64,000 bases of DNA from Cystobasidiopsis lactophilus (taxonomy: Eukaryota > Basidiomycota > Agaricostilbomycetes > Agaricostilbales > Chionosphaeraceae), in NCBI GenBank assembly GCA_001599975.1, contig BCIO01000005.1:434001-498000 (forward strand), written 5' to 3'. The notes under the pieces are model-generated. The model was not told the DNA's origin and ran no database searches. It saw nothing but the letters and a program-made list of their open reading frames with translations. Both the position numbers and the translations under genes were made by a program. This document shows, piece after piece, positions 33,017 through 44,889 of this stretch (its first letter is position 1; each line of letters opens with the position of its first letter).

Positions 33017-34532
33017 TTAATCAACCCAGCTATGCGCTGCAAACTCCGACTGTGCAAAGCGGTAAAACGTCGAGGTGCCATTGTCGATCACCGCCACCAC
33101 GAGCGGCTTGGTGCCATTCTTCAGGGGTCCATAAGGCAGCGGCTTCCGGACTTGCAGCGGCTGGCGGCGTAGCTTTGACCAAAGGACGGAGAAGAAGGAA
33201 GGTCCCGGGGCTGGTTTCGGTGGACGATAGGGAGAGGCAGGCAGCGACTCTTGGATGGCCGAAAGGTCCAACAGTGAAGGCATTCCATGTTCCACGGCAC
33301 TGCACTCGTCATTGAGCCGGGAGAGTTCAGGAAGCAAAGAGAAGAGAGCGCACTCGATGACTGTCAGGTAGAAATCCGGCGGCGGAGGGGCCGACTTCTT
33401 GTACTTGGTCGTTGGCTTGTAGACATACCAGAAGACGGCGAATGGATTTGATTCTGGGGCAGGAGGTGGTGAGGAGGAGGGTGAGAGAAGGGGAAGGGCG
33501 TGGCCGGCTGGGATGACTCGAACCGCTTCGAAAGCTTGGCCTGAGGCTTTCGATCAGAAAGGGAGAGCTAGGATGATAGCGACCAAGCCACTTACGATAG
33601 TTCGTCCACCGCACATCCGTGAGCAGCGACTTGGTCCGAGACGGCGACAATTGCCGGCGGAGGTATTGCCCGTGCAACATTTGAGAGAAAGGCACGTCGC
33701 AAATCCGCAGTTTCCATGCCAGGTATCTTGCCGGTCGTAGAAGGTAATGCTGTATTAGAGTGCTCCACCATCGGGATAGCCGCGAAAGGAGGGATATTGA
33801 GGGAGCTGATGTGGGCGGCAGATATGTTGTGAGCTGCTGGACGTGCGATTTCCTTAATATCGTGTAGCCCAAGCGCTTCAAATAGGCGTATATCTAGCCC
33901 CAAAAGCGATGAGAGATGGTCAAGTAGGGCTGAAATGGCTAGCCCACCTGGTAGCGCTCTGCGGTCAAGCCCTCCTTCCCCAAAGCGACAGCCCAAACGT
34001 GCTGGGCGCTCATGGGCACCCCCTGCTCCGTCCAGCATTCCACCGTGCCTCTCTCGACCAAATAGAGGATCTCCTCCGGGAAGAGCTCGACGCAGCCGCG
34101 GGCGTGCGAGTGGTAGCCCATCGAGTTGAAATGGATGCCGTGCGTCCGGCTGATCGAGGCCCGGTTGCTTCGAGGGTGCCAGACGGCCTTGTTGTGCGCT
34201 TTGGACGAGTGCTGCCGGCTGTCGCCCGCGCTGAGGGCCGAGTACATAGCATCTCGAGCCTGGCCCAGCGCCGTCTTCTGGCGGTCGGCCAGCGAGTGGA
34301 CCGGCTCAAAGTCCTTGTCTCCGCGCTTTGGGATGAAAGGCAGGGTGTCAACAGAGCCCTTCTTGGCCTTGAGCAGGCTTTCCGAGACGCCCAAAAGTTT
34401 TCTCAGCCCGCTTCCGCCATGCCTCGCAAAAGCCAGCCCTCACCTGGCGAACGCAGCCCAGTCTGGCGAGTCGTCCTCTGCTTGCGCGTCCTCCTCTTGC
34501 ATGTTCCTGGGCGTGTCGTTGTCGTCTGCCAT
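33017..34532 (-). CDS. SEN54: tRNA-splicing endonuclease subunit Sen54
   Basis: Exons in transcription order: 34444-34532, 33948-34401, 33596-33893 and 33017-33540; 454 residues. The Sen54 N-terminal domain is clear: acidic start, RTHGIHFNSMGYHSHARG, then FPEEILYLVERGTVECW. Exon 3 has YAYLKRLGYTILR and the C-terminal part FAVFWYVYKPTTKYKKSAPP, DFYLTVIE, with a final strand VVAVIDNGTSTFYRFAQSEF, typical of the endonuclease-like tail. Sen54 scaffolds the Sen2-Sen34-Sen15 complex that cuts pre-tRNA introns, on the mitochondrial surface in yeast and in the nucleus elsewhere (family knowledge). All phases match. Confidence 0.88.
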
Positions 34533-34775
34533 GGCGGCGCTTCTTGCTCGGTGCTTTGGTGGCCAGCGCAAGAAAGGCGAGCTGGCGACTCGCTCGCTTC
34601 CTTGCCCTCTTCAGTCTCAACAGCGATGCTGGGATATCCCTTGTGTGCGAATGACTTGACTGCCTTGCTCGCGTAAAAGGATTTTCCCAGTCTTGAGCTC
34701 CCTTTGTTGCCGGGTTCAAGCTCTGGAGGAGCGGAACTTCTTAGCAAGCCGTATCCTCGCATTCCCTGATCAACC

Positions 34776-35309
34776 ATGGCAGAGGAATACTGCCAAGCAC
34801 GACTCAAGTTCCCCACGGTGCAAGCGTTCGAAACCTTTGATCTGACCATGAACATCTGGCGAGGATTGGCCCCTTCTAAAGGCAACGAGGTTGAAGGTCT
34901 CGTCAATCGCTCCACCATGCAGAGTCTCTCAGACAAGTTCAACGGAGTCAAGCTGGCTCTGGTCGTCGTCTCTGTCTTTTATGCCCTCCGCGACGCCGAA
35001 AAGCACCCCGGTTACGGGAAGTTCCTCTCTTTCAGCAAGGTCTTGCTCCACCAGCACGATTTCAACAAGCCGGTCAAGCTCAACTACGCTGAAATGGAGT
35101 TTTTTCACTCCCATCAGAAGGGAATGGGCGGCCAGGCCCTTGCAGCTGCTCAGGAAGTCGGTCGCAACTTCGGCCATCCTTGGATGTACAATGTCATCCG
35201 CAAAGACGATGCCCGCTCGCAGGAGGTCCATGCTCAGGCAGGGTTCGAGAACCAGGGTACCATGGAGGGGCATCTCAATCACGATTTGTGGAAGAAGAAG
35301 CTACTTTGA
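34776..35309 (+). CDS. GNAT-like orphan family protein, paralogue 3
   Basis: Single exon, 177 residues, the most distant member: VQAFETFDLTMNIWRG, LALVVVSVFYALRD, YGKFLSFSKVLLHQHDF, then KGMGGQALAAAQEVGRNFGH and RSQEVHAQAGFENQG. It shares the KGMG acetyl-CoA-like loop and the x-x-V-H-x-x-x-G-F/Y motif with the two genes at 28132 and 29920. It lies divergently beside SEN54 and lacks the duplicated upstream block. Function unknown. Confidence 0.65.
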   Translation: MAEEYCQARLKFPTVQAFETFDLTMNIWRGLAPSKGNEVEGLVNRSTMQSLSDKFNGVKLALVVVSVFYALRDAEKHPGYGKFLSFSKVLLHQHDFNKPVKLNYAEMEFFHSHQKGMGGQALAAAQEVGRNFGHPWMYNVIRKDDARSQEVHAQAGFENQGTMEGHLNHDLWKKKLL

Positions 35310-35556
35310 TTTGCTGTTCTACCGCAATCGTTTGCCTCTCTCTTGTGTTGATACTTCTGTCGTTTCCTTGCTGGCCTACAACTGTAAAGACAGCTGCTCC
35401 TCTTTTCAAGTTCGATAGTGTCGGCCCGCAATTATGCACCGAGCCCCTTTGTCTTACACAATCCGCGGAAGGTGTTTCTTGGTGGCGAACCGAGCTTTCT
35501 CTGCCGCTCTCTTTTCTCGTTCGTCGGTTTGAAGTGGCTCAGGATTATAGCCAAAG

Positions 35557-36096
35557 ATGAGAGTATCACTGCTCGCGGTCTTGACTTCCTTTGCTGGCAT
35601 GAGCTTTGCATTCCTATCGAGCGCAGCGCCGTCTCGGACTTTCAAGGTTTCAACCCTCAAGGATGAAGCGTCCAGACCTCTCGTTCAAAAAAGGGCTTCC
35701 CTCATACCTCGCAAGAAGCATGCGCCTCCGCCTTTGACGCCCATGGAATCTCGCTACTGCGCTCACACTATTTCCTCTTGCAAATGTCCTACGGCGGCCA
35801 ACTATCAACACTGGTAACCTCTGATCCATCCAGTTCAGGAGATAAGTACTGACGACTAGGATGCGTCCAGTTCCGTCAAGGACATTTGGGCTCAAAAGTG
35901 GGTCTCCCTCAGGATTTCTGTTCTTTCCTGTCTCACCCTACCCTGTAGTAAGGCTCTGATCCTTGGGACGGTACTAGGTGGTATGGCTGCCATTGGTCTA
36001 GTCGTATGGTTCACCTGCTATCGAACGCCGGCCGCGCAACAGTCTATGGAGGGTCCACCGCCAGACGGAGGTCTGCCTTACTACGGCCAGCCGTAA
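35557..36096 (+). CDS. Small single-pass membrane protein with signal peptide
   Basis: ATG at 35557 opens a signal peptide (MRVSLLAVLTSFAGMSFAFL). A basic ectodomain with a few Cys (RYCAHTISSCKCP) follows to a donor at 35814. The last exon, from about 35950 to the stop at 36094-36096, encodes one transmembrane helix (LILGTVLGGMAAIGLVVWF) and a short Pro/Gly-rich cytoplasmic tail (PPPDGGLPYYGQP). A small middle exon lies near 35862-35897; its phase does not fit cleanly to exon 1, so one junction is unresolved. Type I topology is inferred. The family is not recognised. Confidence 0.5.
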
Positions 36097-36315
36097 TGAT
36101 GATAATTCTGCTGCCAGGATTTAGTTCTCACTAGATGGTCTTCAGAGGAAGGCACCGGTATGGCGCCCTTGGAAGCCCTGGCCTGATCCGATAGCAAGCT
36201 GTCTAGGACTGATTTTTGGGTTTTGAGGACGAAGGGGACGAGAGAGAAATGCCATGCAATACACGATCCTGTACAATGAATGCCAAAAAATGCCGAAAGA
36301 GCGTGCGTTATAATG

Positions 36316-39300
36316 TTACAAGGTGTTCAAGCTCTTTTGAGAAAGAGCGATGCGTTGGGTGGGTGGCGGTGCAGTCTTGCCCTGGCTGGACTGGACGCGC
36401 TTTTTGGATTGGTGGAGCTCGACAGCGGTCGAGGGCAGGGAGTAAAGCCAGCTGTTAGTCTCCATGAGGGCGAAGAAGTCCTCGAGCGGCTGCGCCAAGG
36501 TGGAGCGGCTGCCGAACATGATGAGCTTGGCCTTGGCGCGGGTGAAGCAGACGTTGAGGCGGCGCCAGTCTTTGAGAAGGTCGCCGGTGGCGCCAGCTTC
36601 ATTGGAGCGGGTGAAGGAAATGATGATGGCTTGCTTGTCACGACCTTGCGATTGGTCGGCGGTCAGGATCTCGACGTTGCCGAAGGCGGCCAGCTTCTTC
36701 GACAATAGCTTGATTTGTTGTCGGTAGACCGCAATGACGCCAATCTCAGAAGCTGGCGTGCCCGCATGGATCAAGGCCTTGGTGGTCTGCGCTTGGATGA
36801 ATTGGTGCGGCAGGCCAAACAGGCAAAGAACGCACTTGATAGACAAGCTCCGCTTCAGCTTCGTTTGTGATCATGGCCCCTTGCTTGGTTTCCCGAGCCG
36901 AAGCTCGATCCGTGTCGGCGAAGATGACTCTTTGTCTGTGGTGCTATGGTGAGACTCGCCACAAATACTCAAAGCCGAAAGGGGCGCACGAAGGGCACAA
37001 GATGTGCTCAATCCAGCAACCAGGGCAAGGCTTGTTGGAGTGGGCGGCCTTCAAGCTGGGAGCCAGGCGGGGGAGTTGGAGCTCTCGCTTGGCTACCTCG
37101 CCGTTACCGCACCGCAAGTGGCCATCATAGTAGAGCGTGTTCGAGATGGACATGATGCTCTCGTTCATGCGGAATTGGTCTTGAAGCTGGACGGTCGCCA
37201 TCTCGGCGTGCGGCGACTCGCTCAACAGCTTGAAGAGGGAGCATTCGTAGCCGCCCTGCTTTGCAAGAGGATTGCGCACCAAAGGAGGAAGTTGGAAGTG
37301 GTCGCCGACCAGGACGAAAGTATTCGCGAAGCGCAAAGGCCCCAAGGCGGCCGGCAGGGTAATTTGCGATGCCTCGTCGACGATGCAGTAGTCGAAGGTC
37401 CGGCGGAAGAATAAAGGGCTGTCGCGGTCGCAGTGATTAGCTGATTACTATGTACGACGAGGGAGAATGCAAACTGATTGATGGACAGGGCCGTGGTGGC
37501 CACGACCGGTGGCGACATGAACCGGTCTTCCAACTCCGAAACACTTGACGAGGGGGGCAGCGCAGCTAGTGTCATGTGTTGGACAGCAGGCAAGACCTGA
37601 TCAGCGAATCAAAATGAGCTGGTTGAAATAAAGAGGCATCGAGAAGAACAGAGGCGTACCTTGTCCTTGTTGCCCAAACGCAGAACATCGAGGTCCTTGC
37701 CAAGCAGCTTCAATAAGATATTGTCGACAGCCGAGTGGGTGTAGCTGGTCAGGAGTACCGATTTGCCGGCGGCGACTAGCGCCACGATGAGCTCGGCGAT
37801 AGTTGAAGTCTTGCCAGTTCCCGGCATTCCCAAAATCAACGCGTAGTCCTGCGCTCGTAAAGCCAGCTTGACGGCGTCTGCTTGTTGTTGATTGAGGTGA
37901 GCAGGCGCGATGTAGTCAATAGACTCTGGAGGCCCAAAGACTGGCTGGCGGCCATCGACGATGAGCTCCCGACGCTTGTCATCGCCATTGGCGTAGAACA
38001 ATTGGGCCAGGTTATCACGAATGCGACCTAACCCAGTGGCAAGCTCGTCTCGGTCGATACGGAAGATGGGCTGGGAGCGAGTGGACAGGCGAGGTTCGGC
38101 GCACGCCAGGTCGGTGAGCCCGTGGTCCAGGCCGAGGAGGATTCTGTTGTGCGTGAGTTCAAGAACGAAGCCTCTTGCGATAGACAGGATGTCCGGCTCG
38201 GTCATGGAGACCACCACAGGATCACCGACCGAGATGGTACCGCCAAGGAGCGATTGGGAAGAGGAGTAGGCCGCCTGAGATGAAGCGGACGAAGCGAGGG
38301 AGGAACGGACGAAGCGGTAGGTGTATTGGTGCATCTTGGTCGCGTCCTCTTCGCCAGTCGAAAAGGACAGGTCGATCACCATGTCGGCCAAGCACCGGCC
38401 CAGCTCCTGCCGCTCCTCCGGTGTCTTGGTCCAGATCTCCTTTCGGTAGCGCACCATCTCCCGCTCTTCCAAAGAAACCAGGCGCTCCCACTTTTGGAAG
38501 AAGGCGACGTGCTGGGGACTGAGGTGGGAGGTCTTGCTTTCGAAGAGGTCCAGCAAGCCGGACTCGGAGGCATTGGCGTCAAAAGGGTGCGGCTCTACGG
38601 CCTGCCCGCAGCGGTATCTCGCGATCAGATTGTAGAATAAGAAAGATGGGCAGCACAGCGCACCTTGCGGTAAAGCATGCAAGAGTCGGCCTGGTAGCAG
38701 CGGTTGCAGGTGCGAAAATCGTCGTATGGTTCAGGGAGCAGGAGTTGCGGCGCAGATAATGAAGGTTGGGAAGGTGCAGAGGGCGCATCGAACTCAGCCC
38801 AGAGGTCGGCTTCCGAGTCCTGGGTGGCCTTGGGTGTGGAGGCAACTTGGGCTGGCGAAGACGGCGGCGGCGGAGCGAGGTGGGTGAGCAGGGTGCGGGA
38901 AGCGGCGTAGGTTGCTAGCTGATTACGGGCTTGAATCAGGCTTCGCAGCTCGTTCTTGGCCTGCTCGACCCGATGCACTTCTCCTGACTGGCTGTAGTAG
39001 AGCAAGCCAGAGGTGATTTCTTGGTCTGACACGGGCTTCAGCATGATGTCCATGGGTGTAGTAAGACTGGTTCAGGCTCACTATACCGGTCCGACAAGAG
39101 CAAAGTGTAGAGCATGGTCTGGGCGCGGTGCTCCATGCCGGCAAAGCTGCGGCCAGTCTTGATTTCGAAGGGCGCCACGACCCCTTTCAAGCTGGACTCG
39201 GCCAAGGTAGCGCCCGCCCCTTGCACGCGGGCTTGAACGGACACGTCGATCTTGCCCTTGATGCCGAGCCGGGGCGACCAAATGTCCTCCTCAATGTCGT

Positions 39301-40343
39301 GCACTTTTGAGAGGCAGACCCGGCCCAAGTCGGCTTCCAGTGCCCTTTTATCGGATAGCAGGGCGGCCTTTTGCGGCATCTTGCTCACGTAGGTGCTGGC
39401 CCAAGTTGCCCACTCCGCCGAGCGCAAGAGCACCTCGCCCTGGACTTCGGCCAGCTCCTTGTCCAGCTCCCAGGCCGAACCAATCGTGGCTTCCCGGGCG
39501 CACAATTTGGCAGCTGTCTCTTCCCGGAAGGCGTCCGAAAAGTCATTCTTGGCCAGACAGGTCTGGAAGAGCTCGTGCAAGAGGTTGCCGTAGAGCAAAG
39601 GCTCGGAGGCGGGCGAGTAGGAGCGAAGGCGGTCTTGTAGAAGTGGCTTGCGGGCGCAGGGGATGGAAGTGGCCACGGCGGTCGAGGTGATGAGGATGTC
39701 CGGGTGGTGGATGAGCAGATTAGTCGTGTTGGTCAAATTCAACAGAATCTCGTTGTCGTCCACCGGCCCTAGGATGTGCACCACGTCGTCTGTGCATAGG
39801 CATCCGATTGAGATGCAGATTGAGCGCTAAAGAGGGAGGTCGACGCACCTGAGGATATCGCTGCAGGGTACCAATCGTCTTGTAGGTAAACAAACCGCGT
39901 TGCAGCTTCCGGCGTGTCCTCCACGCATTCCAGCATCTGTTCGTCGCCGTCAGCAGGTTCATGATGGACAGAAGAAGCGAGCGACGTACCTTGCTGAGCT
40001 TGCCAGACGCCGGATGCGGGTGATGATCGGTGACTTCGAGGACGGTCAATCGCAGGTAGCGCCGACTGATGGGCAGCTCTGGCTCTGGCTGTGGCTGCTT
40101 GGCCGGCGCCACATCGAGCTCCATATCACAGTCAGACCATTGCACGTCGTCGCACAGCGCGGCCAGGTCTGGGCTGGGCGCCACAGCAATCTCGACGTGC
40201 TTGACTGGGCGCGGCTTGCATTTCTTCGGCTGCTGCTGAGACTTGCGCGGCGTCTCTGGCGGGCTCGACAGCAGGCCACTGTCAGCCCAAACAGAGTCCT
40301 GCAGGCCCTCGAACAAGCTCTCGATGTCGGCGGCGACGGGCAT
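36316..40343 (-). CDS. DNA2: DNA replication helicase/nuclease Dna2
   Basis: Exons in transcription order: 39990-40343, 39849-39936, 39082-39789, 38664-39019, 37660-38601, 37475-37596, 36990-37418, 36836-36935 and 36316-36786; 1189 residues. The N-terminal nuclease domain has YGNLLHELFQTCL, the catalytic GKIDV...APFEIKTGRSF (PD-(D/E)XK) and the iron-sulphur cysteines CNRCYQADSC. The superfamily-1 helicase shows Walker A GMPGTGKTSTI near residue 760, TSYTHSAVDNI, Walker B IVDEASQITLP, VGDHFQLPPLV, QDQFRMNESIM, ADQSQGRDKQAIIISF and NVCFTRAK. Dna2 trims long Okazaki flaps and resects DNA ends (family knowledge). The N-terminal 110 residues are disordered and carry no obvious PIP box that I can confirm. 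All nine phases agree. Confidence 0.93.
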
Positions 40344-40568
40344 CGCTGCTCGGTTCCAAGCAATTTGTTTTGGCGCTTTGTTGTTTTTGGCCAGAACAAG
40401 CGGTGCACCGGTTTCCAGCAGGTCTATATACAGTTGGGGGCCGGCTCTTGCGTCTATGGAGTCTATGAACAGGTCGCAAGGATCTTCTAGAGGCCAAACA
40501 GGGAATCCCTGAGTGACATAGTCTGGTTAGACTGTCCACCCCGGCGGCGCTCGCCTCAAGTTGCCACA

Positions 40569-41970
40569 TCACCGTCTTCTCTTTTTGGGCGAAGGAGAAG
40601 AAGGTAGTTCTTCCATTTTAGCCTTGCGCCGACTGCTCGGACTGGAGCTGGGGCTGGCCAGGTCTTCGTCCTTGACGCTCGGCTTCACATCAAGTGGTGA
40701 CTGCGGCATAGGCGAGCTTAGCGGGTCGGAATAGTTGGCGAATGACGCGAGATCTGCCGTGAAAAGAATCTGCAGAAGAGCATGGATATTGAGTTTGCTG
40801 AAAGGATTGATTTGGGAGAGCGATGAGAACACACCTGTTGCGCCCATCCGCCTTTCAATCCCCACACCTTTTGCAGGTGCTGCTGCACGCTTTCATATAT
40901 TACAGGTCCAACCGGCCCTTTAGCGTTCTTCCCGGGGTAGCCGTAGTCCCTGTTGAGCGTCTGTTTAGCAACGTTTCGCCGTATGCAGGATCGTGAAATC
41001 GCAAAGCCCCTACCTGCATGCAATCGCGAAAACGTGAGTGTCTATAGGGATGCAGTCGCTGAATCCCAGGCCGAACAAGGCGACGCAGTCCGCCACTTTG
41101 GGGCCAACGCCGGTGAATTGCATGAGCTCAGCCTTGGCTTCGGCGTACGGCAGCTTGCTGAGCGAGTCGAGATACTCCATGGGTGCGCAACCTTTTTCCT
41201 CTGCCAGCTCGTGCAGTAGCACCGCCGTCTTGTGGATGTAGCCGGCGCGGTAGCCAAAGCCGAGCTCTCGGAGCCGCTCTTCAGTCTCTGGACTGGTCAA
41301 CTTGTCGGGAGTCGGGAAGGCAAAGTGTGGCAGCTCCGGCGCATTGTCGACGGCTGGCAAAGGCTCGCCCAGCGTCTGACACAGCTTGTGAACCATTTTC
41401 GAGATCCGGCCGATGTTATTGTTGGAAGACGAAATAAAGCTGTATAACTCTCGCCGATCAGTTGCATGTTCCTCAAGGCCTCCAAGTGAGGTAATGCCAT
41501 ACCAAACCAGGGCTTCCCAGGGATCTTGCTTGAGCACTCGGATGCCGGTAAATCGACCGCCTAGCGTCTTCTTCACAAAGTTGGGATCGTTCGTCCGCCA
41601 GACCGTGTACAAGTCGACCAGCCTGACATCCAGAGCAAAGTAGGACCGCAACAGGTCTAGAGTCGTGTCTTCCTTGACATCGCGCTCAAAAGCCGCTGGG
41701 TCACTGAAAATGGCTTTGTAGTGGACACCAGACGCTGTTGATCCGCGTTCTTCGATGAGAGCCAGGGATATAGTGTTGGAAAGTGCACATACCATCTTGT
41801 TGAAGAGCCAGGGTGCGGTCTTTCAAGCCAATGCTCCAGGTGGTCAATGGCGCCAGAGCGCCTTCAGCCGGCTCATGCCTGACCCATCGAAAGCTTTGGG
41901 CGTTGGGTAGCACAGCAGAGAGCAAGAGCTCTTCTGGAAGCACGCGCAGGAGCCGAGTCGGGGTTTGCAT
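40569..41970 (-). CDS. OGG1: 8-oxoguanine DNA glycosylase/lyase
   Basis: Exons in transcription order: 41793-41970, 41014-41749, 40835-40949 and 40569-40769; 409 residues. N-terminal OGG_N domain: LLSAVLPNAQSFRWVR and TWSIGLKDRTLALQQD. The HhH-GPD core has FISSSNNNIGRISKMV and the helix-hairpin-helix LMQFTGVGPKVADCVALF, where the Lys in GPKVADC is the Schiff-base nucleophile, and IPIDTHVFAIACRDYGY with the catalytic Asp. The enzyme removes 8-oxoguanine and nicks the strand. The C-terminal 60 residues are Ser-rich and end in a basic KKRRR, a likely NLS. Intron 2 has two nearby acceptors; only the one before GGACTACGG restores the RDYGY motif. Confidence 0.92.
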
Positions 41971-42164
41971 TCGTCGGATCGTCGACGCGGTTGAAAATTC
42001 AGAGGCCGAGGTGGCGTGTGATTGAGGATTAGGAACCCGCGCTGCCATCAATCCTACTCGTGGGTTAATACTGGCTTGTCTTGTGCAGGGGAGGGTGGAA
42101 AGCAAAGCGACTACAATTGCAATGGAAGTACCCCGCGCAGACCTCTTTTGCGCAAGACTTGCCC

Positions 42165-43104
42165 TCAAGCCGGAGCCACCTCGCGCATCTTCTTGACCGC
42201 CTCTTCAGTTGTCCAAAGTGCGTTCGCGATGTATCTGTAGTTGACCATTGCGGCCTGGTAGGCGTCGCCCTCTTCATTCTTGCCCCCCGCCACGGCATCT
42301 CGCACCATCGCAACTTCGATGCCGCCCGAGTCAACAATATCGCGCACTGTGTGAGCGATGATGAGCACTTTGTGCTTGAAAGAAAACTGGGAAGGACGAC
42401 CAACGGTGGCTCTCCAAGCAAAGGTTGCCAACCGGGCCCGCCATGATGACCTTCTCGATTCGGCGCTGGCGAAGTTGGTTCAGCACATCGTTGGAGACGA
42501 CACCAAAACCTTTGTGCGGGGAGGTGTTGGCGGTGTGACCGTCCATGAGGTACTTCTTGAAGCGCTCTGGATAATCCGCCCTAAACCACAGCGTTAGACG
42601 AGCCGCGCAAAACATCAGTCTGGGCTTGTGGAGGGCCTACCTGGACCCAACAAAGCCGTCCAGAGAGAGCGGGTCTTTTCGGCCAACGAAACCGATGTGG
42701 AAAAGGTAGTCGGCCTGGAGCAAGTCTTGTTCACTGGGTGCCCATCCTTAGCCAAGATCAATTTCACTTACGATGGGGCCGCCAGGCGTCTTCCATTGCC
42801 CATCAGTTGGATAGTAATAGTGGGGCGAGTGGATCACGTAGTAGCCGAGCTCTGAAAGCGGATACACAATGAGCGATGATGTGAAAGCGACAGGTACAAC
42901 AGTGAGCACACCTTGAGCGGTCTTCAGGAGAAGCTCGATGTTGTTAATGACGTCCCGTTCATTTAAGGCGTCGGCAATGAGGGGGTAGTATTGACCCGTT
43001 GCCTCGTCGAGGAATTCGTTCTGGATGTCAGCCACAACGAGGGCAGTTCTCGGGTGGTCCAGCTGCATCTCGGGGTTGCGGTGTTCAAAGATGAAAGGAG
43101 CCAT
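42165..43104 (-). CDS. Isochorismatase-like cysteine hydrolase
   Basis: Exons in transcription order: 42912-43104, 42772-42851, 42641-42714, 42405-42580 and 42165-42346; 234 residues. The family triad is visible: Asp26 in LVVADIQNEF, Lys in SPHKGFGVVSNDVL, and Cys in GPVGNLCLESHLRDIV. After the Cys, IEVAMVRDAVAG and the terminal helix AMVNYRYIANALWTTEEAV are typical. These enzymes hydrolyse amides or vinyl ethers (isochorismate, nicotinamide, ureidoacrylate); the substrate is not readable. Intron 4 starts with GTTGGT and ends CACACAG; shorter alternatives break the ESHLRD helix. Confidence 0.85.
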
Positions 43105-43593
43105 GGCAGCGGTCAGACCTGGTGGAGCAAGAAGGAGATGCAGAGGGGCAAGAGGCAAGTGCGGGTCATAAGAGCAACACTACAGCACGGAGAAAGTTCG
43201 GTGCTGACCACTGCTGACCGACAAGCTTCAAAGCACTGCTGAGCCGCCATTAATCACTCTTGAGAATAAGGCATCATCTAAGCACAGTTTGTGGAGCTAA
43301 TGTGGAAGCAGAAAGAGGGAAGGAAACGGCAGATGGACGGAGCAGATTAAGGCCAAGAAGTGATGAAGTGCGCCGCGCGCGCAAGGATGTGCAAACCAGA
43401 GCAGCGCATATGGGCTTTTCAGCGTGCCACATTCGTGCAGAAAATCTATGGAGCACACCTTGAGAGACGAAGGGCATCAAATTTTCCACTGGTCACATTT
43501 GCCACCGACGAGGAAGCTCCCGACCTCCTTGTACTTCCGCCCTCCTTTTCAATCCCTTCTTCTACCTCCTCCAACAAAGATATCGCGCCATCA
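43105..43593. other. Intergenic region, 489 bases
   Basis: Upstream of the hydrolase and downstream of the F-box-like gene at 43594. ORFs present look random. Nothing else seen. Confidence 0.5.
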
Positions 43594-44889
43594 TCAGCGA
43601 AGAAACAGGAGCCGGTCCGACGACCAAGGAGGGACGCTTCGCAGGCCGAACCGATAAGGGGGCGCACTGCGGCGTCGCGAAAGTTCGTCTGGAGAGACAG
43701 CTTGCTGGCTCCAGCCAAAGCCTTTGAGTATCTCCACGTCCTGAGCCACGGCGTTTCCATCAACATCGAATTCTAGCTCCTTCAAACTCGTGGGCAGCTT
43801 GGCGTAGTCTAGCCCAAGCCTGTCGCATTCCGAGTCAGTTGCTCGTCTCTGGCACGAAATGAGAGAAACGCCATCTAACCCGTGATCTTCGATCCAAGCC
43901 CGTGTCCACTTCAGCTTTTGTAAGTTACGAAAGCGTTCGAGAGACATTCTTGGCGTGTCCGCGTTCGCCCTGATCATGTTGACCTCGACATCGATCTCCT
44001 CCAGTCCGACTGGTAGAGCCAAGAGAAAGGTGTCCATGCCATCGTGGCGCCAGTAGTCGCGTAGCTTGAAAACACGAAGGTATTTGAGAGCGTCGGCCGC
44101 TTGCTGTAGCTCTTTTTCCAAGGCCGCCCACTCCTCGATCCCCCCAGGACTGGTCTGCATTAAAGTCAACTGAGAGATCTCATATTGCCCGTCGACCAAA
44201 AGGCCAGCTCTGGAAATCTCCAGCCCAAATTTTTGATGGTGCCGGAAGATGGACAGAAATCCATCGGCAGAAATGCTTTGGATCTCCTTCAGCCGGGGGA
44301 CGGAAGCGGCTTTGATAGTCCACCAAAACTCGGAATGTACTGGGACGGGACGGCAAGGGTCGACATATGGGCGCAGGGATAGGCTTTGGAGTTTGGGAAA
44401 ATTGATGTGTAGCGCCATCAAGAGGGATGGGAGGCAATAGACCCCAGTATTGTGTGTGATCTGTAACGTCTTGATGTTCAAGAAGCTTTTGTCCAGGCGC
44501 ATGATGCGCTTGAGGGCGGCGAGCTCTGCGTTCGGGCAGTTGTTCAACAAAATGTGGGCGCGCAGAGTAAGGGTGTGCAGGACGTTTTCGGCGAATTGCT
44601 TCTGTGGCAGGACCCTGGGCGACGAGCCACGAGAAGTGAGGAAAAAAACGTCGACCTGTCGCCACACGACCGGGAGAAGCACATCGCGAAGGCGCCGGTT
44701 GGCAGAGAGGAGCTCTCGGCAAGGGACCACGACCTGGTCATACCACCTTGAAGCACCCCTGGATCCGTCCGCGCCCTCTTTCTTCAACTTTCCAAGGTAA
44801 AAGGAGACCGATTCCGAGCCGACCGCAAGAGCTGCGATGTGTTGCAAGACTTCGTTCGGAAGAAAGGTCAAAGTTGATGGGCTTGACAT
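43594..44889 (-). CDS. F-box-like protein, intronless
   Basis: Single open frame of 431 residues. It begins MSSPSTLTFLPNEVLQHIAALAV, an F-box start (L-P-x-E-h-h-x-x-I), then a helical SANRRLRDVLLPVVWRQVDVFF. The rest is a leucine-rich, LRR-like series with strands such as LQSLSLRPY, LKYLRVFKLRDYW and LEEIDVEVNMIRAN. F-box proteins bring substrates to SCF ubiquitin ligases. It lacks the short first exon found in the other F-box genes of this cluster, so it may be a retroposed or separately evolved member. Confidence 0.7.
   Translation of the reverse strand: MSSPSTLTFLPNEVLQHIAALAVGSESVSFYLGKLKKEGADGSRGASRWYDQVVVPCRELLSANRRLRDVLLPVVWRQVDVFFLTSRGSSPRVLPQKQFAENVLHTLTLRAHILLNNCPNAELAALKRIMRLDKSFLNIKTLQITHNTGVYCLPSLLMALHINFPKLQSLSLRPYVDPCRPVPVHSEFWWTIKAASVPRLKEIQSISADGFLSIFRHHQKFGLEISRAGLLVDGQYEISQLTLMQTSPGGIEEWAALEKELQQAADALKYLRVFKLRDYWRHDGMDTFLLALPVGLEEIDVEVNMIRANADTPRMSLERFRNLQKLKWTRAWIEDHGLDGVSLISCQRRATDSECDRLGLDYAKLPTSLKELEFDVDGNAVAQDVEILKGFGWSQQAVSPDELSRRRSAPPYRFGLRSVPPWSSDRLLFLR

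Noticed and set aside
34010-34351. Arg/Ser-rich minus-strand frame inside SEN54
   Set aside because: Out-of-frame shadow of the Sen54 N-terminal domain.
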